Of a DNA stretch of 64,000 nt, positions 7,446-15,796 are shown in pieces. Where the stretch lies: assembly GCA_033850885.1 (NCBI GenBank), contig JAWWPG010000035.1, forward strand, positions 1 through 64,000, given 5' to 3'. Position 1 is the first letter of the stretch. Every line of letters begins with the position of its first letter. Origin of the DNA: JAWWPG01 sp033850885 (GTDB taxonomy: Bacteria; Actinomycetota; Actinomycetes; Propionibacteriales; Nocardioidaceae). The position numbers and the translations under genes were made by a program. The notes beneath the pieces were generated by a model. The model saw only the letters and a list, made by a program, of their open reading frames with translations. It had not been told where the DNA came from and did not search any database.

Positions 7446-9026
7446 ATGAGCCATGTCACCGAGTCCGGCCTGCCGTTCGAGCCCATCTACGGCCCGGACG
7501 CGCTGGCCGACCGGGATCTGGACACCGCGCTCGGTGCCCCCGGGGAGTTCCCCTACACCAGGGGCGTGTACCCGTCGATGTACACCGGCCGACCCTGGAC
7601 GATGCGGCAGTACGCCGGGTTCGGGACGGCGGCCGAGTCCAACCAGCGGTACCACCAGCTGATCGAGGCCGGCACCACCGGGCTGTCGGTCGCCTTCGAC
7701 CTGCCGACGCAGATGGGCTACGACTCGGACGCCCCGATCGCGCACGGCGAGGTCGGGAAGGTGGGGGTCGCCATCGACTCGGTCGAGGACATGAGCATCC
7801 TCTTCGGAGGCATCCCGCTCGACAAGGTCTCGACCTCGATGACGATCAACGCCCCGGCCGCTCTGTTGATGCTGCTCTACCAGATCGTCGGCGAGCAGCA
7901 GGGTGTGTCGGCTGACGCGCTGCGCGGGACGACCCAGAACGACGTCCTCAAGGAGTACATCGCGCGTGGCACCTACATCTATCCGCCTCAGCAGTCGCTG
8001 CGCCTGATCACCGACATCTTCCGGTACTGCCGCACCGCGATGCCGCGGTGGAACACGATCTCGATCTCCGGTTACCACATGGCGGAGGCGGGGGCGACGC
8101 CCGCCCAGGAGATTGCCTTCACCCTCGCCAACGGCGTCGAGTACGTGCGGGCCGCCATCGCGTCCGGTCAGGATGTCGACGAGTTCGCGCCCCGGCTGGC
8201 CTTCTTCTTCGTGTCGCGTACGACGCTCCTCGAGGAGGTGGCGAAGTTCCGCGCCGCCAGACGCATCTGGGCCCAGGTGATGCGGGACGAGTTCGGGGCC
8301 AAGAACCCGAAGTCCCACATGTTGAGGTTCCACACCCAGACGGCAGGTGTGCAGCTCACCGCCCAGCAGCCCGAGGTGAACATGGTGCGGGTCACCATCC
8401 AGGCGCTGGCGGCGGTGCTCGGCGGCACCCAGTCCCTGCACACGAACTCCTTTGACGAGGCGATCGGCCTGCCGACCGAGAAGGCGGCTCGTCTCGCGCT
8501 CCGCACCCAGCAGGTGATCGCCTACGAGTCGGACGTGACCAAGACGGTCGACCCGTTCGCGGGCTCGTACGCCGTCGAGTCGCTCACGGACGGTGTCGAG
8601 GAGGAGGCGCGAGACCTGATGAAGCAGGTGCAGGAGTACGGCGGCGCGGTGGCCGCCATCGAGGCTGGCTTCCAGAAGAACGAGATCGAGAAGTCGGCGT
8701 ACCGGATCGCCAAGGAGATCGACAGCGCGGAGCGTACGGTGGTTGGGCTCAACAGGTTCGCCGTCTCGACGGAGGATCCCTACGAGCCGCTGCGGGTGAA
8801 CCCGGAGATCGAGGCTCAGCAGGCCGAGCGACTCGCGAAGCTGCGCGCCGACCGGGACCAGCCTGAGCTGGACCGGCATCTCGACGACCTCCGCAAGGCC
8901 GCGACAGGTGCCGACAACGTGCTGGTGCCGATGCGGGCCGCGCTCGCGGCGAAGGGCACGGTCGGCGAGGTGTGTGACGCGCTACGCGAAGTCTGGGGGG
9001 TCTACCGGCCCCCGGACGCCTTCTGA
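7446..9026 (+). CDS. Acyl-CoA mutase large subunit (methylmalonyl-CoA mutase family, no B12 domain)
   Basis: A 526-residue protein matching the substrate-binding TIM-barrel half of B12-dependent acyl-CoA mutases (RPWTMRQYAGF, SVAFDLPTQMGYDSD, SISGYHMAEAGATPAQE). It ends without the C-terminal cobalamin domain and its DxHxxG motif, so it must work with a separate small B12-binding subunit, and none is in the window. RQYAGF keeps the Tyr typical of methylmalonyl-CoA mutases where isobutyryl-CoA mutases have Phe, and the Arg in SLRLI is retained. This hints at methylmalonyl-CoA as substrate but is not proof. The 3' end overlaps the convergent gene at 8982. Confidence 0.9.
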   Translation: MSHVTESGLPFEPIYGPDALADRDLDTALGAPGEFPYTRGVYPSMYTGRPWTMRQYAGFGTAAESNQRYHQLIEAGTTGLSVAFDLPTQMGYDSDAPIAHGEVGKVGVAIDSVEDMSILFGGIPLDKVSTSMTINAPAALLMLLYQIVGEQQGVSADALRGTTQNDVLKEYIARGTYIYPPQQSLRLITDIFRYCRTAMPRWNTISISGYHMAEAGATPAQEIAFTLANGVEYVRAAIASGQDVDEFAPRLAFFFVSRTTLLEEVAKFRAARRIWAQVMRDEFGAKNPKSHMLRFHTQTAGVQLTAQQPEVNMVRVTIQALAAVLGGTQSLHTNSFDEAIGLPTEKAARLALRTQQVIAYESDVTKTVDPFAGSYAVESLTDGVEEEARDLMKQVQEYGGAVAAIEAGFQKNEIEKSAYRIAKEIDSAERTVVGLNRFAVSTEDPYEPLRVNPEIEAQQAERLAKLRADRDQPELDRHLDDLRKAATGADNVLVPMRAALAAKGTVGEVCDALREVWGVYRPPDAF

Positions 9027-10055
9027 TCCTTCCGACTCCTCTTGATCCTCTGACTCGGTCGGGGGAGACGTCCTGCGCAGGTTGCCGACGAGGCGTTCGA
9101 CGGTTGCGAACACGTCGTGCAGCACCGGCGGCTCGAGGTCGGCGAGATCGTGTCGACGCGGCCTCGCGACGCTCAACGGCTCCGGCCAGGGCGTCCCCCA
9201 GACGAAGTCGGCGAACATCTCATTGCTCTCGGCGAGCTCGAGCTCCACGCTGCGTCGCAGGGCCGTGTCCCATCCCCAGAACGTCTCGGAGTCCCATGCC
9301 TGCTCGGTCGCTCTCGCCGCCAGCCCCTCCGAAAGCGTGCGCAGCAGGGGCCGTCCCCGTTCGCTGACCCTCCCGAGCTTGCGTAACCGCTTGTGCAGAA
9401 GGCGGGTGGCGGCGATCAGCACCGGACCTGGCGTCGGCTCGACCTGGTCCGCGACCGGCGGGAGGCCGTCGATGACGTCGCCGCTCACACCCGCGGCTTC
9501 GAGGAATGCACGGCCGGCCTGTTTCGAGCGGAGCTCGGGGTAGGGGATCGCCACCAGGTCGACCCCGTCGGTGTCTGCGATGGCGCCGAACGTCGCGACA
9601 TAGTCGAAGCGATGCGCCGGCGTCGGGTCGGTTGCGAAGGCTGCGAAGCTGCGCGCCGTCTCGAGGTTGCGGACGCGGTTGCAGTACAGACTGTTGATGT
9701 AGCCGATCTGCTCGCGTACGACGACCACCACCCGGACGTCGAGGTCCAGGCCTGCCGCCATCGCGACGAAGCCGGCCGTCTCCTCGGGGGAGATCAGCAC
9801 ATCAGCCAGGACATCCGAGCTGACCAGGATGGTCGAGGCTGACGTCTCGCGCGCCCGTGTGAGGAGAGCCTCGGCGGGCGTGGAATCCCTGCCAGGCACG
9901 AGACCCAGGGCAGCCTCTCGCCACTCGGTCTGGCTGTCACCGATGGGCAGGACGACATCAGCCGCCTGGAGTGGCTCCCGCCACGCGACAAGATGGCGCT
10001 GGACCGCTCCCGCGTCGGCGAACTCCGTGCCGGCGTGGACCACCAGGCGTGTCAC
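8982..10055 (-). CDS. Sulfotransferase-like paralogue B' (degenerate PAPS loop)
   Basis: A 357-residue protein, last of a four-gene overlapping operon. It begins TRLVVHAGTEFADA, where a working sulfotransferase would have a Lys-Thr-containing 5'-phosphosulfate loop; here the lysine and following residues are gone. It shares the core block VREQIGYINSLYCNRVRNLE and the C-terminal FWGW ... FVWGTPW blocks with its three neighbours. It is closest to the gene at 11058-12083. It may be an inactive binding protein or glycan-recognition subunit. The acidic tail (ESEDQEESEGSE) overlaps the convergent mutase gene by 45 bp. The GTG start overlaps the upstream stop as GTGA. Confidence 0.75.
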   Translation of the reverse strand: MTRLVVHAGTEFADAGAVQRHLVAWREPLQAADVVLPIGDSQTEWREAALGLVPGRDSTPAEALLTRARETSASTILVSSDVLADVLISPEETAGFVAMAAGLDLDVRVVVVVREQIGYINSLYCNRVRNLETARSFAAFATDPTPAHRFDYVATFGAIADTDGVDLVAIPYPELRSKQAGRAFLEAAGVSGDVIDGLPPVADQVEPTPGPVLIAATRLLHKRLRKLGRVSERGRPLLRTLSEGLAARATEQAWDSETFWGWDTALRRSVELELAESNEMFADFVWGTPWPEPLSVARPRRHDLADLEPPVLHDVFATVERLVGNLRRTSPPTESEDQEESEGSEGVRGPVDPPDFA

Positions 10056-11071
10056 GGTGTGACCTGGAGGTCGTGCGAGACCTTCTCGGCCATGGCGAGC
10101 ACGAAGCGGTGCACCTGGTCGATGACCTTGACGTCCAGGTCGAGGAAGTCGACCTGGGTGCAAGCCCGTTCGAGGGGGTAGGGCAACGTCCAGTCGGTTC
10201 CCCAGACAGCTCTCGCGAACCTGTGGTTCGACACCTCGTAACGAGCCAGCACCTTCTCTGCTGCCCTTCTGGTGAACCCCCAGAACGTGTTCCCGCACCA
10301 GTCGAGGCGGTCCGCTCGAGTGAGCGCCACCCGCGAGGCGGCGGCGATCCCAGGGTCGTCCGGGCGGAAGTCGGCCACTTCGGCTCGCAGGTACGTCGAC
10401 AACAGCCTGTTCGCCTCCACACCGATCGGTCCCAGCCGAAGGGGAGCCGCCGCCGTGGCAGGTGGGAGCCCGGCGGGGACATCGACCCCAGCAGCGTGGA
10501 GAACGGCAGCGACGGGGTTCTCCGCCATGAAGCCGCTCATGGGTACGGCGGCGTAGCGCGCCCGGTTGTCGGCGTACCAAGGTCGCAGCGACGTCTCGTG
10601 GTCGAGCAGCACGTTGGTGAGGAGACGCGACACGGCGCCCGCGAGCCGCTTCGACATCCGCCAGCTCGCCACCTGCTGGAGATAGAGGTCGTTGAGCAGG
10701 GTGAGCTGGTCGCCGACGACGCTCACCAGGGACACGTCGTCGGCCAGCGCAGACAGCTCGGCCAGCATCGCCAGCCGGTGGGTTGCCGCGCTGCCGATTC
10801 GCACCAGGCCCGGGATGACGAGGAGCGCGCTGTCGCCCGGCGCAGAATCGAGCTCGCTGCGCAACGCTGCCCATCCCACGATCGGGCCAGCCTCCAGGGG
10901 CTGGTGCGAGAAGCCGCCCCCGGGGCTGTCGACGCGACCGGACTCGGGGACGACGACGCCAACCTCGGCGAGCGTCTCGACGAGGCCTGGCAAGGTCCGT
11001 TGTACCGCGGCGGTGGCATCGCGTGGCCCGCCCATGAAGACGACTACCCGTCGCAACCTAGGCTCCGGCAT
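10052..11071 (-). CDS. Sulfotransferase-like paralogue A' (degenerate PAPS loop)
   Basis: A 339-residue protein starting MPEPRLRRVVVFMGGPRDAT. The strand-loop-helix that binds PAPS in sulfotransferases is recognisable but reads GGPRDATAA, with the lysine replaced. Shared blocks are VGDQLTLLNDLYLQQVASW in the middle and FWGF ... NHRFARAVWGTDW near the C-terminus. It is most like the gene at 12080-13123 (compare LGPIGVEANRLLSTYLRAEVADF with LGPVGVEAARLLAAYLRGTF). It overlaps the preceding gene by 14 bp and the following one by GTGA. Catalysis is doubtful. Confidence 0.75.
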   Translation of the reverse strand: MPEPRLRRVVVFMGGPRDATAAVQRTLPGLVETLAEVGVVVPESGRVDSPGGGFSHQPLEAGPIVGWAALRSELDSAPGDSALLVIPGLVRIGSAATHRLAMLAELSALADDVSLVSVVGDQLTLLNDLYLQQVASWRMSKRLAGAVSRLLTNVLLDHETSLRPWYADNRARYAAVPMSGFMAENPVAAVLHAAGVDVPAGLPPATAAAPLRLGPIGVEANRLLSTYLRAEVADFRPDDPGIAAASRVALTRADRLDWCGNTFWGFTRRAAEKVLARYEVSNHRFARAVWGTDWTLPYPLERACTQVDFLDLDVKVIDQVHRFVLAMAEKVSHDLQVTP

Positions 11072-12083
11072 TCTCTGCGGTCAGTGCGGCCTTCTCGGTC
11101 TTCTCGGCCTTCAGGTCCTTGATCAGCCCGTCGATGGTGAGAAGCACATCGACGACGAGAGCGGAGGAGCTGGCAGCCAGGTCCAGGTCGACGTACCGGC
11201 CGCTCTCCCAGCTTTCCCCCCATGATCGTCCCCACAGAGCTGAAGCCAGCACGTCGTTGCCCGGCTGGTAACGCGCGATGGCGACCTGCCTGAGCGGCTC
11301 ACTCCAGCCCCAGAAGGGCGCATCGTCCCATGCCTGCTCGTCGCTGCGTCGGCGAAGGGTGGCGACGGCGTCCAGCAGCCTTCCTCGAGGAAGCCGGTTG
11401 AACATGCCCAACCGCCAGGCTCGCTTGAAGAGCAACCGGCAAGCGGCGACGAGAACCGGACCCGGAAGGGGTTCGCGCGTGCTGCCGGCGGGGAGGGACG
11501 CCGTCGCGGTTGACGGGACGCCCGCTGCCTCGAGGAGGGTCCTGCCCTGAGTGCCGTCCTGCATCTGGTCGTAAGGGACCGCGACGAAGCCGAGCTCGTC
11601 GCCACCCAGCACCACGTCGAATGCCTTGCCGTAGTCGAAGCGGCGGGCGGGATCTGGCGCCGCCGCGAACGAGGCGAAGCTCTTGGCCGTCTGCAGCCGT
11701 ATGACGCGGTCGCAGTAGAGCTCGTTGAGATAGCCGAGCTGGTCCCGCAGAACGCACAGCACGGTGACTCCCATGCCCACCGCCCTCCCGAAAGCCCCGA
11801 GGCTCGCGATGTCGGCCGGCTCGCGCAGCGAGTCCTCGAGACCCTCTGAACTGAGCAGAAGCATCGTCTTACCGTCGCGGAGCGCGCGGTGCGCTGTTTC
11901 GACCAGAGCCGGTGGAGCCTCGTCGTCCGCGAGGGCTCGTATGTCGTCGGCCCAGGCCTCAGGGTCGTCGGGGTGGAGGCGTACCCCCAACGTGTCGAGT
12001 CGGCCACGCCACGACGCGAGCTGGCCGCAGATCGCCCGCGCGTCCGTCGCGTGGGTTCCCGCATGGATGACGAGGCGGGTCAC
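11058..12083 (-). CDS. Sulfotransferase-like paralogue B (degenerate PAPS loop)
   Basis: A 341-residue protein beginning TRLVIHAGTHATDA. The loop has lost the Lys and Thr of the PAPS-binding signature. The middle block is LRDQLGYLNELYCDRVIRLQ and the C-terminal block is FWGW ... ASALWGRSW. It aligns best with the gene at 8982-10055 (FKRAWRLGMFNRLPRGRLL against HKRLRKLGRVSERGRPLL). The start is GTG 12083, overlapping the upstream stop as GTGA. The C-terminus is lysine/glutamate rich (LIKDLKAEKTEKA) and could form a short coiled coil. Confidence 0.75.
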   Translation of the reverse strand: MTRLVIHAGTHATDARAICGQLASWRGRLDTLGVRLHPDDPEAWADDIRALADDEAPPALVETAHRALRDGKTMLLLSSEGLEDSLREPADIASLGAFGRAVGMGVTVLCVLRDQLGYLNELYCDRVIRLQTAKSFASFAAAPDPARRFDYGKAFDVVLGGDELGFVAVPYDQMQDGTQGRTLLEAAGVPSTATASLPAGSTREPLPGPVLVAACRLLFKRAWRLGMFNRLPRGRLLDAVATLRRRSDEQAWDDAPFWGWSEPLRQVAIARYQPGNDVLASALWGRSWGESWESGRYVDLDLAASSSALVVDVLLTIDGLIKDLKAEKTEKAALTAENAGA

Positions 12084-13123
12084 GTGGCGCGTGCTTCGGC
12101 GCGCAGGTTGGAGAACCTGCCGGTGAGCGAGAACACGTAGCGGTGGATCTTCTCGATCGTGGGGGGATCGAGGTCCAGCAGCCGGACGGCCGAGGTCTCA
12201 CGGTCGACAGGCATCGGGATGTCCCAGTCGGACCCCCAGACGGCGCGGGCGAAGCGGTTGTTCGACTCTGTAAAGTAGTCGGCTGTCGGCTGGGCGGTCT
12301 CGGCCGTCCAGCCCCAGAACGGCTCGTCGCACCAGCCGTTCTCCTGCGCGCGATGCGACGCCAACCGGTAGAGCTTCTTGGCGGCGGCCTCCTCGAAGTC
12401 GAAGTCGGCGAAGGTTCCCCGCAGGTAGGCCGCGAGCAGCCGGGCGGCCTCCACGCCGACAGGCCCGAGGGACGCGTTGACCTCGTCCTCGTCATGCTCG
12501 AACGTCGTGTCGGGCAGGTCGAGACCGGCGACGTGAAGCAGCGCCTGGAACGGGTCCACGTCGCGCTCTCCGGTGAAGGGGACGGCTACGAAGCCGATGG
12601 AGTCGTCGGTGAACCACGGCTGGAGCAGCGCCTCGTAGTTGAAGAGCAGCCGCGAGCGCCTCGTCTCGGTGTGGTCGTCGAAGGTCTCCGTCGTCCGGAG
12701 GGACTTGACCCGCTGCCCGTACAGGCTGTTGAAAAGTGAGAGCTGGTTCCGCACGAAGTAGACGACCGTCACCGAGTCCGAAAGTCTCCTGGCTGCTTCC
12801 GTCACGAGTGCGGCACCGTCCGCCTTCCCCGCAACGCGGCTGAACACCTCGGAGCTGAGGATGACGACGTCCGACTCCACCCCGGCCAGCTCGTCGGCGA
12901 GCGCCTCCCAGCCGTTGGGCGAGTCGCGGTAGCGCTCGGGGGTGATCAGGGCCCACGCCAGGTGGTGGTGGCACACGGCGTTGGGCTCCAGCTCCAGCCG
13001 GCCGGTCTCCGGGAGGTACACCCCGTTGTCGGCAAGCACGGAGCGGTTGGAGTGGAGACCACGCTGGATGAAAGTGGTCGCGGTCTTCGGCGCGCCGGCA
13101 TGAATGAGGATTCGCCCGGCCAT
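12080..13123 (-). CDS. Sulfotransferase-like protein A with intact PAPS loop
   Basis: A 347-residue protein, first gene of the operon. The N-terminus RILIHAGAPKTATTFIQ has the beta-strand, Lys-Thr and Thr pattern of the 5'-phosphosulfate-binding loop. A conserved Arg-Asn motif (VVYFVRNQLSLFNSLY) lies where sulfotransferases bind the 3'-phosphate of PAPS. I infer sulfation of a surface glycan or small molecule, with unknown acceptor. It is probably the catalytic member among four paralogues. An upstream promoter and a 14-bp palindrome (13150-13163) may control the whole unit. A canonical sulfotransferase elsewhere (51079-52341) is only distantly similar. Confidence 0.8.
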   Translation of the reverse strand: MAGRILIHAGAPKTATTFIQRGLHSNRSVLADNGVYLPETGRLELEPNAVCHHHLAWALITPERYRDSPNGWEALADELAGVESDVVILSSEVFSRVAGKADGAALVTEAARRLSDSVTVVYFVRNQLSLFNSLYGQRVKSLRTTETFDDHTETRRSRLLFNYEALLQPWFTDDSIGFVAVPFTGERDVDPFQALLHVAGLDLPDTTFEHDEDEVNASLGPVGVEAARLLAAYLRGTFADFDFEEAAAKKLYRLASHRAQENGWCDEPFWGWTAETAQPTADYFTESNNRFARAVWGSDWDIPMPVDRETSAVRLLDLDPPTIEKIHRYVFSLTGRFSNLRAEARAT

Positions 13124-13149
13124 CGTCGCTCCCTTCCATCCGGCGCTCT

Positions 13150-13163
13150 GCTGACGCGTCAGC
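13150..13163. promoter_or_regulatory. 14-bp perfect palindrome upstream of the sulfotransferase-like operon
   Basis: GCTGACGCGTCAGC is a perfect inverted repeat in the 175-bp divergent gap between the operon (start 13123) and the M20 gene (start 13299). It lies between a candidate minus-strand -10 box (13181-13186) and the operon start, where a bound repressor would block transcription. The cognate regulator is unknown. Confidence 0.5.
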
Positions 13164-13180
13164 GCAGTCGGCTTCGCCCC

Positions 13181-13186
13181 AGCCTA
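13181..13186 (-). promoter_or_regulatory. Candidate -10 box (TAGGCT) for the sulfotransferase-like operon
   Basis: On the minus strand TAGGCT lies about 58 bp upstream of the ATG at 13123. A transcript from here would carry the 14-bp palindrome in its leader. An AAGGGA ribosome site precedes the start codon. Confidence 0.35.
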
Positions 13187-13298
13187 GAGGGTGGAACCAC
13201 GCCTCAAGAGCGCACGGCCGGCTCGCGCACTCCGTGGTCCGCGGCCCCACCGGTGCCGCCCGGCGCGGAGAAACCACAGTCGATGTCACACTGAGGAC

Positions 13299-14528
13299 GT
13301 GCGAGACGAGGAATGTGCCGACGAGATCGACCGCCTGACGAAGGGACTCGACGCGGAGCTCGTCTCGTTCCGGCGTGACCTGCACGCTCATCCTGAGCTG
13401 GGGCGCCAGGAGCATCGGACGACCGCGAGGCTCGTCGAACGGCTGCGGGAGGCGGGCCTATCTCCTCGTGTGCTGCCGCGTGGGACGGGTCTGGTCTGCG
13501 ACGTGATGGGCTCCGGCCGCGGCTCGCCGACCGTCGGGTTCCGGGGCGACATCGACGCGCTTCCGGTCGAGGACCTGACCGGCACGTCGTACCGGTCGCG
13601 AACCGGCGGCGTCTGCCATGCCTGTGGTCACGATGCACACACGACGATCGTGCTCGGTACGGCGCTGGTACTCGCCGAGCTGGCCGGCGCCGGGTTGCTC
13701 ACCCGCTCGGCGAGGCTGATCTTCCAGCCGGCCGAGGAAGTCATCCCGGGCGGGGCGCTCGACGTCGTGGCGGCGGGTGAGATCCACGGCCTGGAGCACG
13801 TCTTCGCGTTCCACTGCGACCCCCAGCTCTGCGCGGGGCAGATCGGCCTGAGGGTCGGGCCCATCACGGCGGGTACCGACGCCATCAAGGTCACGCTCAC
13901 CGGACCGGGTGGACATACCGCGCGCCCGCACCTGACGGCTGACCTGGTCTACGCGCTCGGCTCCCTCGTCACGGAGCTGCCCGGCGCCATGTCGCGCCTG
14001 ACAGACCCGCGTTCGGGTCTCAGCATCGTGTGGGGCCAGATCCACGCCGGAACCGCGGCCAACACGATCCCCGCGTGGGGGCAGGTCGAGGGGACCATCC
14101 GTTGCCTGGACGCCAAGGTCTGGGATGCGGCCCACGTCGTCATACCCGACCTCATCCGGTCGTTGATGAGCCCGTACGGCGTTGATGTGCAGGTCGACGG
14201 TCACGCCAGTGTCCCGCCCTGCGTCAACGACGCCGGAGCCATCGAGATGGCGAGGGCGGCCTCGGTCGACGTCGTCGGCACCACTGGGGTAGTCGGCACC
14301 GACCAGAGCCTCGGTGGCGAGGACTTCGCGTGGATGATGAGCTCGGTGCCCGGCGCTCTGCTGAGGCTGGGCGTTCGCGGACCCGAGGTGGCGGACGGCG
14401 GTGACCTGCATCAGGGCACGTTCGACATCGACGAGTCGGCGATCTCGGTCGGCGTGCGGGTGTTCTCCCGGCTCGCGTCCAACGCCACCGAAGGGTCGGC
14501 TCCAGGACCGGTTCCGCCTCGCTCCTGA
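13299..14528 (+). CDS. M20 family metallo-amidohydrolase
   Basis: A 409-residue member of the M20D amidohydrolase/aminoacylase family (hippurate hydrolase, IAA-amino acid hydrolase type). Metal-site motifs are present: HAHPELG near the N-terminus, GFRGDIDALPV, GVCHACGHDAHT and FQPAEEVIPGG. A dimerisation domain follows (GPGGHTARPH). A second metal/substrate motif lies near the C-terminus (GGEDFAWMM). It hydrolyses an N-acyl amino acid or similar amide; the substrate is unknown. GTG 13299 is chosen because the protein then begins just before the conserved LVSFRRDLHAHPE. A CACACT hexamer ends 6 nt upstream. Confidence 0.9.
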   Translation: MRDEECADEIDRLTKGLDAELVSFRRDLHAHPELGRQEHRTTARLVERLREAGLSPRVLPRGTGLVCDVMGSGRGSPTVGFRGDIDALPVEDLTGTSYRSRTGGVCHACGHDAHTTIVLGTALVLAELAGAGLLTRSARLIFQPAEEVIPGGALDVVAAGEIHGLEHVFAFHCDPQLCAGQIGLRVGPITAGTDAIKVTLTGPGGHTARPHLTADLVYALGSLVTELPGAMSRLTDPRSGLSIVWGQIHAGTAANTIPAWGQVEGTIRCLDAKVWDAAHVVIPDLIRSLMSPYGVDVQVDGHASVPPCVNDAGAIEMARAASVDVVGTTGVVGTDQSLGGEDFAWMMSSVPGALLRLGVRGPEVADGGDLHQGTFDIDESAISVGVRVFSRLASNATEGSAPGPVPPRS

Positions 14529-14567
14529 GAATGTCACGCCGCAACCTCGAGCCCGTGATCGAGCCGC

Positions 14568-14573
14568 TAGAGT
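14568..14573 (+). promoter_or_regulatory. Candidate -10 box (TAGAGT) for the nucleoside ABC/salvage operon
   Basis: TAGAGT lies 58 bp before the GTG at 14632. That start has a good ribosome site (GAGGAGGGG), so this transcript would have an ordinary leader, unlike many neighbours. Confidence 0.35.
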
Positions 14574-14631
14574 GACCGGCGAGGGCGAGGGGTGGCTTCG
14601 TCCGGCGCGCGCAAAAGAAAGAGGAGGGGCC

Positions 14632-15747
14632 GTGAACAGGACGGCAAGGTCGTTGGCGGTGGTAGCCGTCGTTGCGCTGGCACTGACTGCTTGTGGCAGC
14701 AAACCCAAGACGTCAACGCAGTCCTCGCACACCCCGTCGCCCGGTGGCGGAGGGCACTCGAGCTCCCCTCCGGCGAGCAACACCTCCTTCAAGGCGTGCA
14801 TGGTCTCCGACACGGGAGGCTTCAGCGACAAGTCGTTCAACCAGTCGTCGCTGCAGGGCGTCATCGACGCCACGCACCAGTACGGCATCTCGATGGCCAA
14901 GATCCAGTCCACGTCGCCCAGCCAGTACGACAGCAACATCAACGCGATGATCAGCGCGGGCTGCAACATCATCATCACCAACGGCTTCGACCTCGGCGAC
15001 GCCACGTTGAAGGCTGCCAAGGCGAACCCCAAGCTGGACTTCGCCATCGTCGACTTCAGCTACTCCAAGCCGCCGAGCAACCTCAAGGGACTTGTCTTCA
15101 ACACCGCCCAACCGGCGTTCATCGAGGGCTACCTCGCGGCCGGGATGAGCAAGAGCGGCATCGTCGGGACCTTCGGCGGCCAGAAGCTGTCGACGGTGAC
15201 GATCTATATGGACGGCTTCTATGACGGGGTGCAGTACTACAACCAGCAGAACAGCAAGAACGTCCAGGTCATCGGGTGGAACGAGAAGACCCAGAACGGC
15301 ACGTTCACGAACGACTTTTCCACGAAGGTCAAGGGGCAGACGACGGCGCAGAACATGATCCAGCAGGGCGCCGACGTCATCTTCCCGGTGGCCGGCGCCG
15401 ACGGGCTCGGTGCGTTGCAGGCGGCCAAGGACTCGGGCGGGAAGGTCACCGCCATCTGGGTCGACACCGACGGCTGCGTGAGTGCCGCGGAGTACTGTTC
15501 GGTGCTCCTGAGCTCGGCCGAGAAGGGTCTTGCGGTTTCCGTGCAGGACGCCATCAAGTCGGCTCTGGACAAGAAGTTCTCGAACGCGCTGTTCATCGGG
15601 AACCTGCAGAACAACGGCGTCGGCATCGCGCCTTACCACGACTTCGACAACAAGATCCCGAGCGCGCTCAAGAGCCAACTGGCAAAGGTGAAGCAGGACC
15701 TCATAAGCGGAAAGATCAAGATCGCCTCGCCTTCCATTCCGCACTGA
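14632..15747 (+). CDS. BMP-family nucleoside-binding lipoprotein of an ABC importer
   Basis: A 371-residue substrate-binding lipoprotein. A signal peptide ends in the lipobox LTAC (Cys near residue 22), followed by a Ser/Gly-rich linker. The BMP/PnrA-like domain starts at FKACMVSDTGGFSDKSFNQS. BMP proteins bind purine and pyrimidine nucleosides. The nucleoside role is strengthened by the downstream importer genes, cdd and deoA on the same strand. GTG 14632 has GAGGAGGGG immediately upstream and places the signal peptide correctly. It is the first gene of an apparent six-gene operon ending at 21530. Confidence 0.9.
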   Translation: MNRTARSLAVVAVVALALTACGSKPKTSTQSSHTPSPGGGGHSSSPPASNTSFKACMVSDTGGFSDKSFNQSSLQGVIDATHQYGISMAKIQSTSPSQYDSNINAMISAGCNIIITNGFDLGDATLKAAKANPKLDFAIVDFSYSKPPSNLKGLVFNTAQPAFIEGYLAAGMSKSGIVGTFGGQKLSTVTIYMDGFYDGVQYYNQQNSKNVQVIGWNEKTQNGTFTNDFSTKVKGQTTAQNMIQQGADVIFPVAGADGLGALQAAKDSGGKVTAIWVDTDGCVSAAEYCSVLLSSAEKGLAVSVQDAIKSALDKKFSNALFIGNLQNNGVGIAPYHDFDNKIPSALKSQLAKVKQDLISGKIKIASPSIPH

Positions 15748-15796
15748 CCGGCGTTCGGACCGCGACCCGCTGCCATGTGACGAGAGACGGCTCTCC

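Noticed and set aside
13458..15047. A 529-codon minus-strand frame opposite the M20 gene and the BMP lipoprotein
   Set aside because: Low-complexity shadow of two genes with strong motifs; no start signal.
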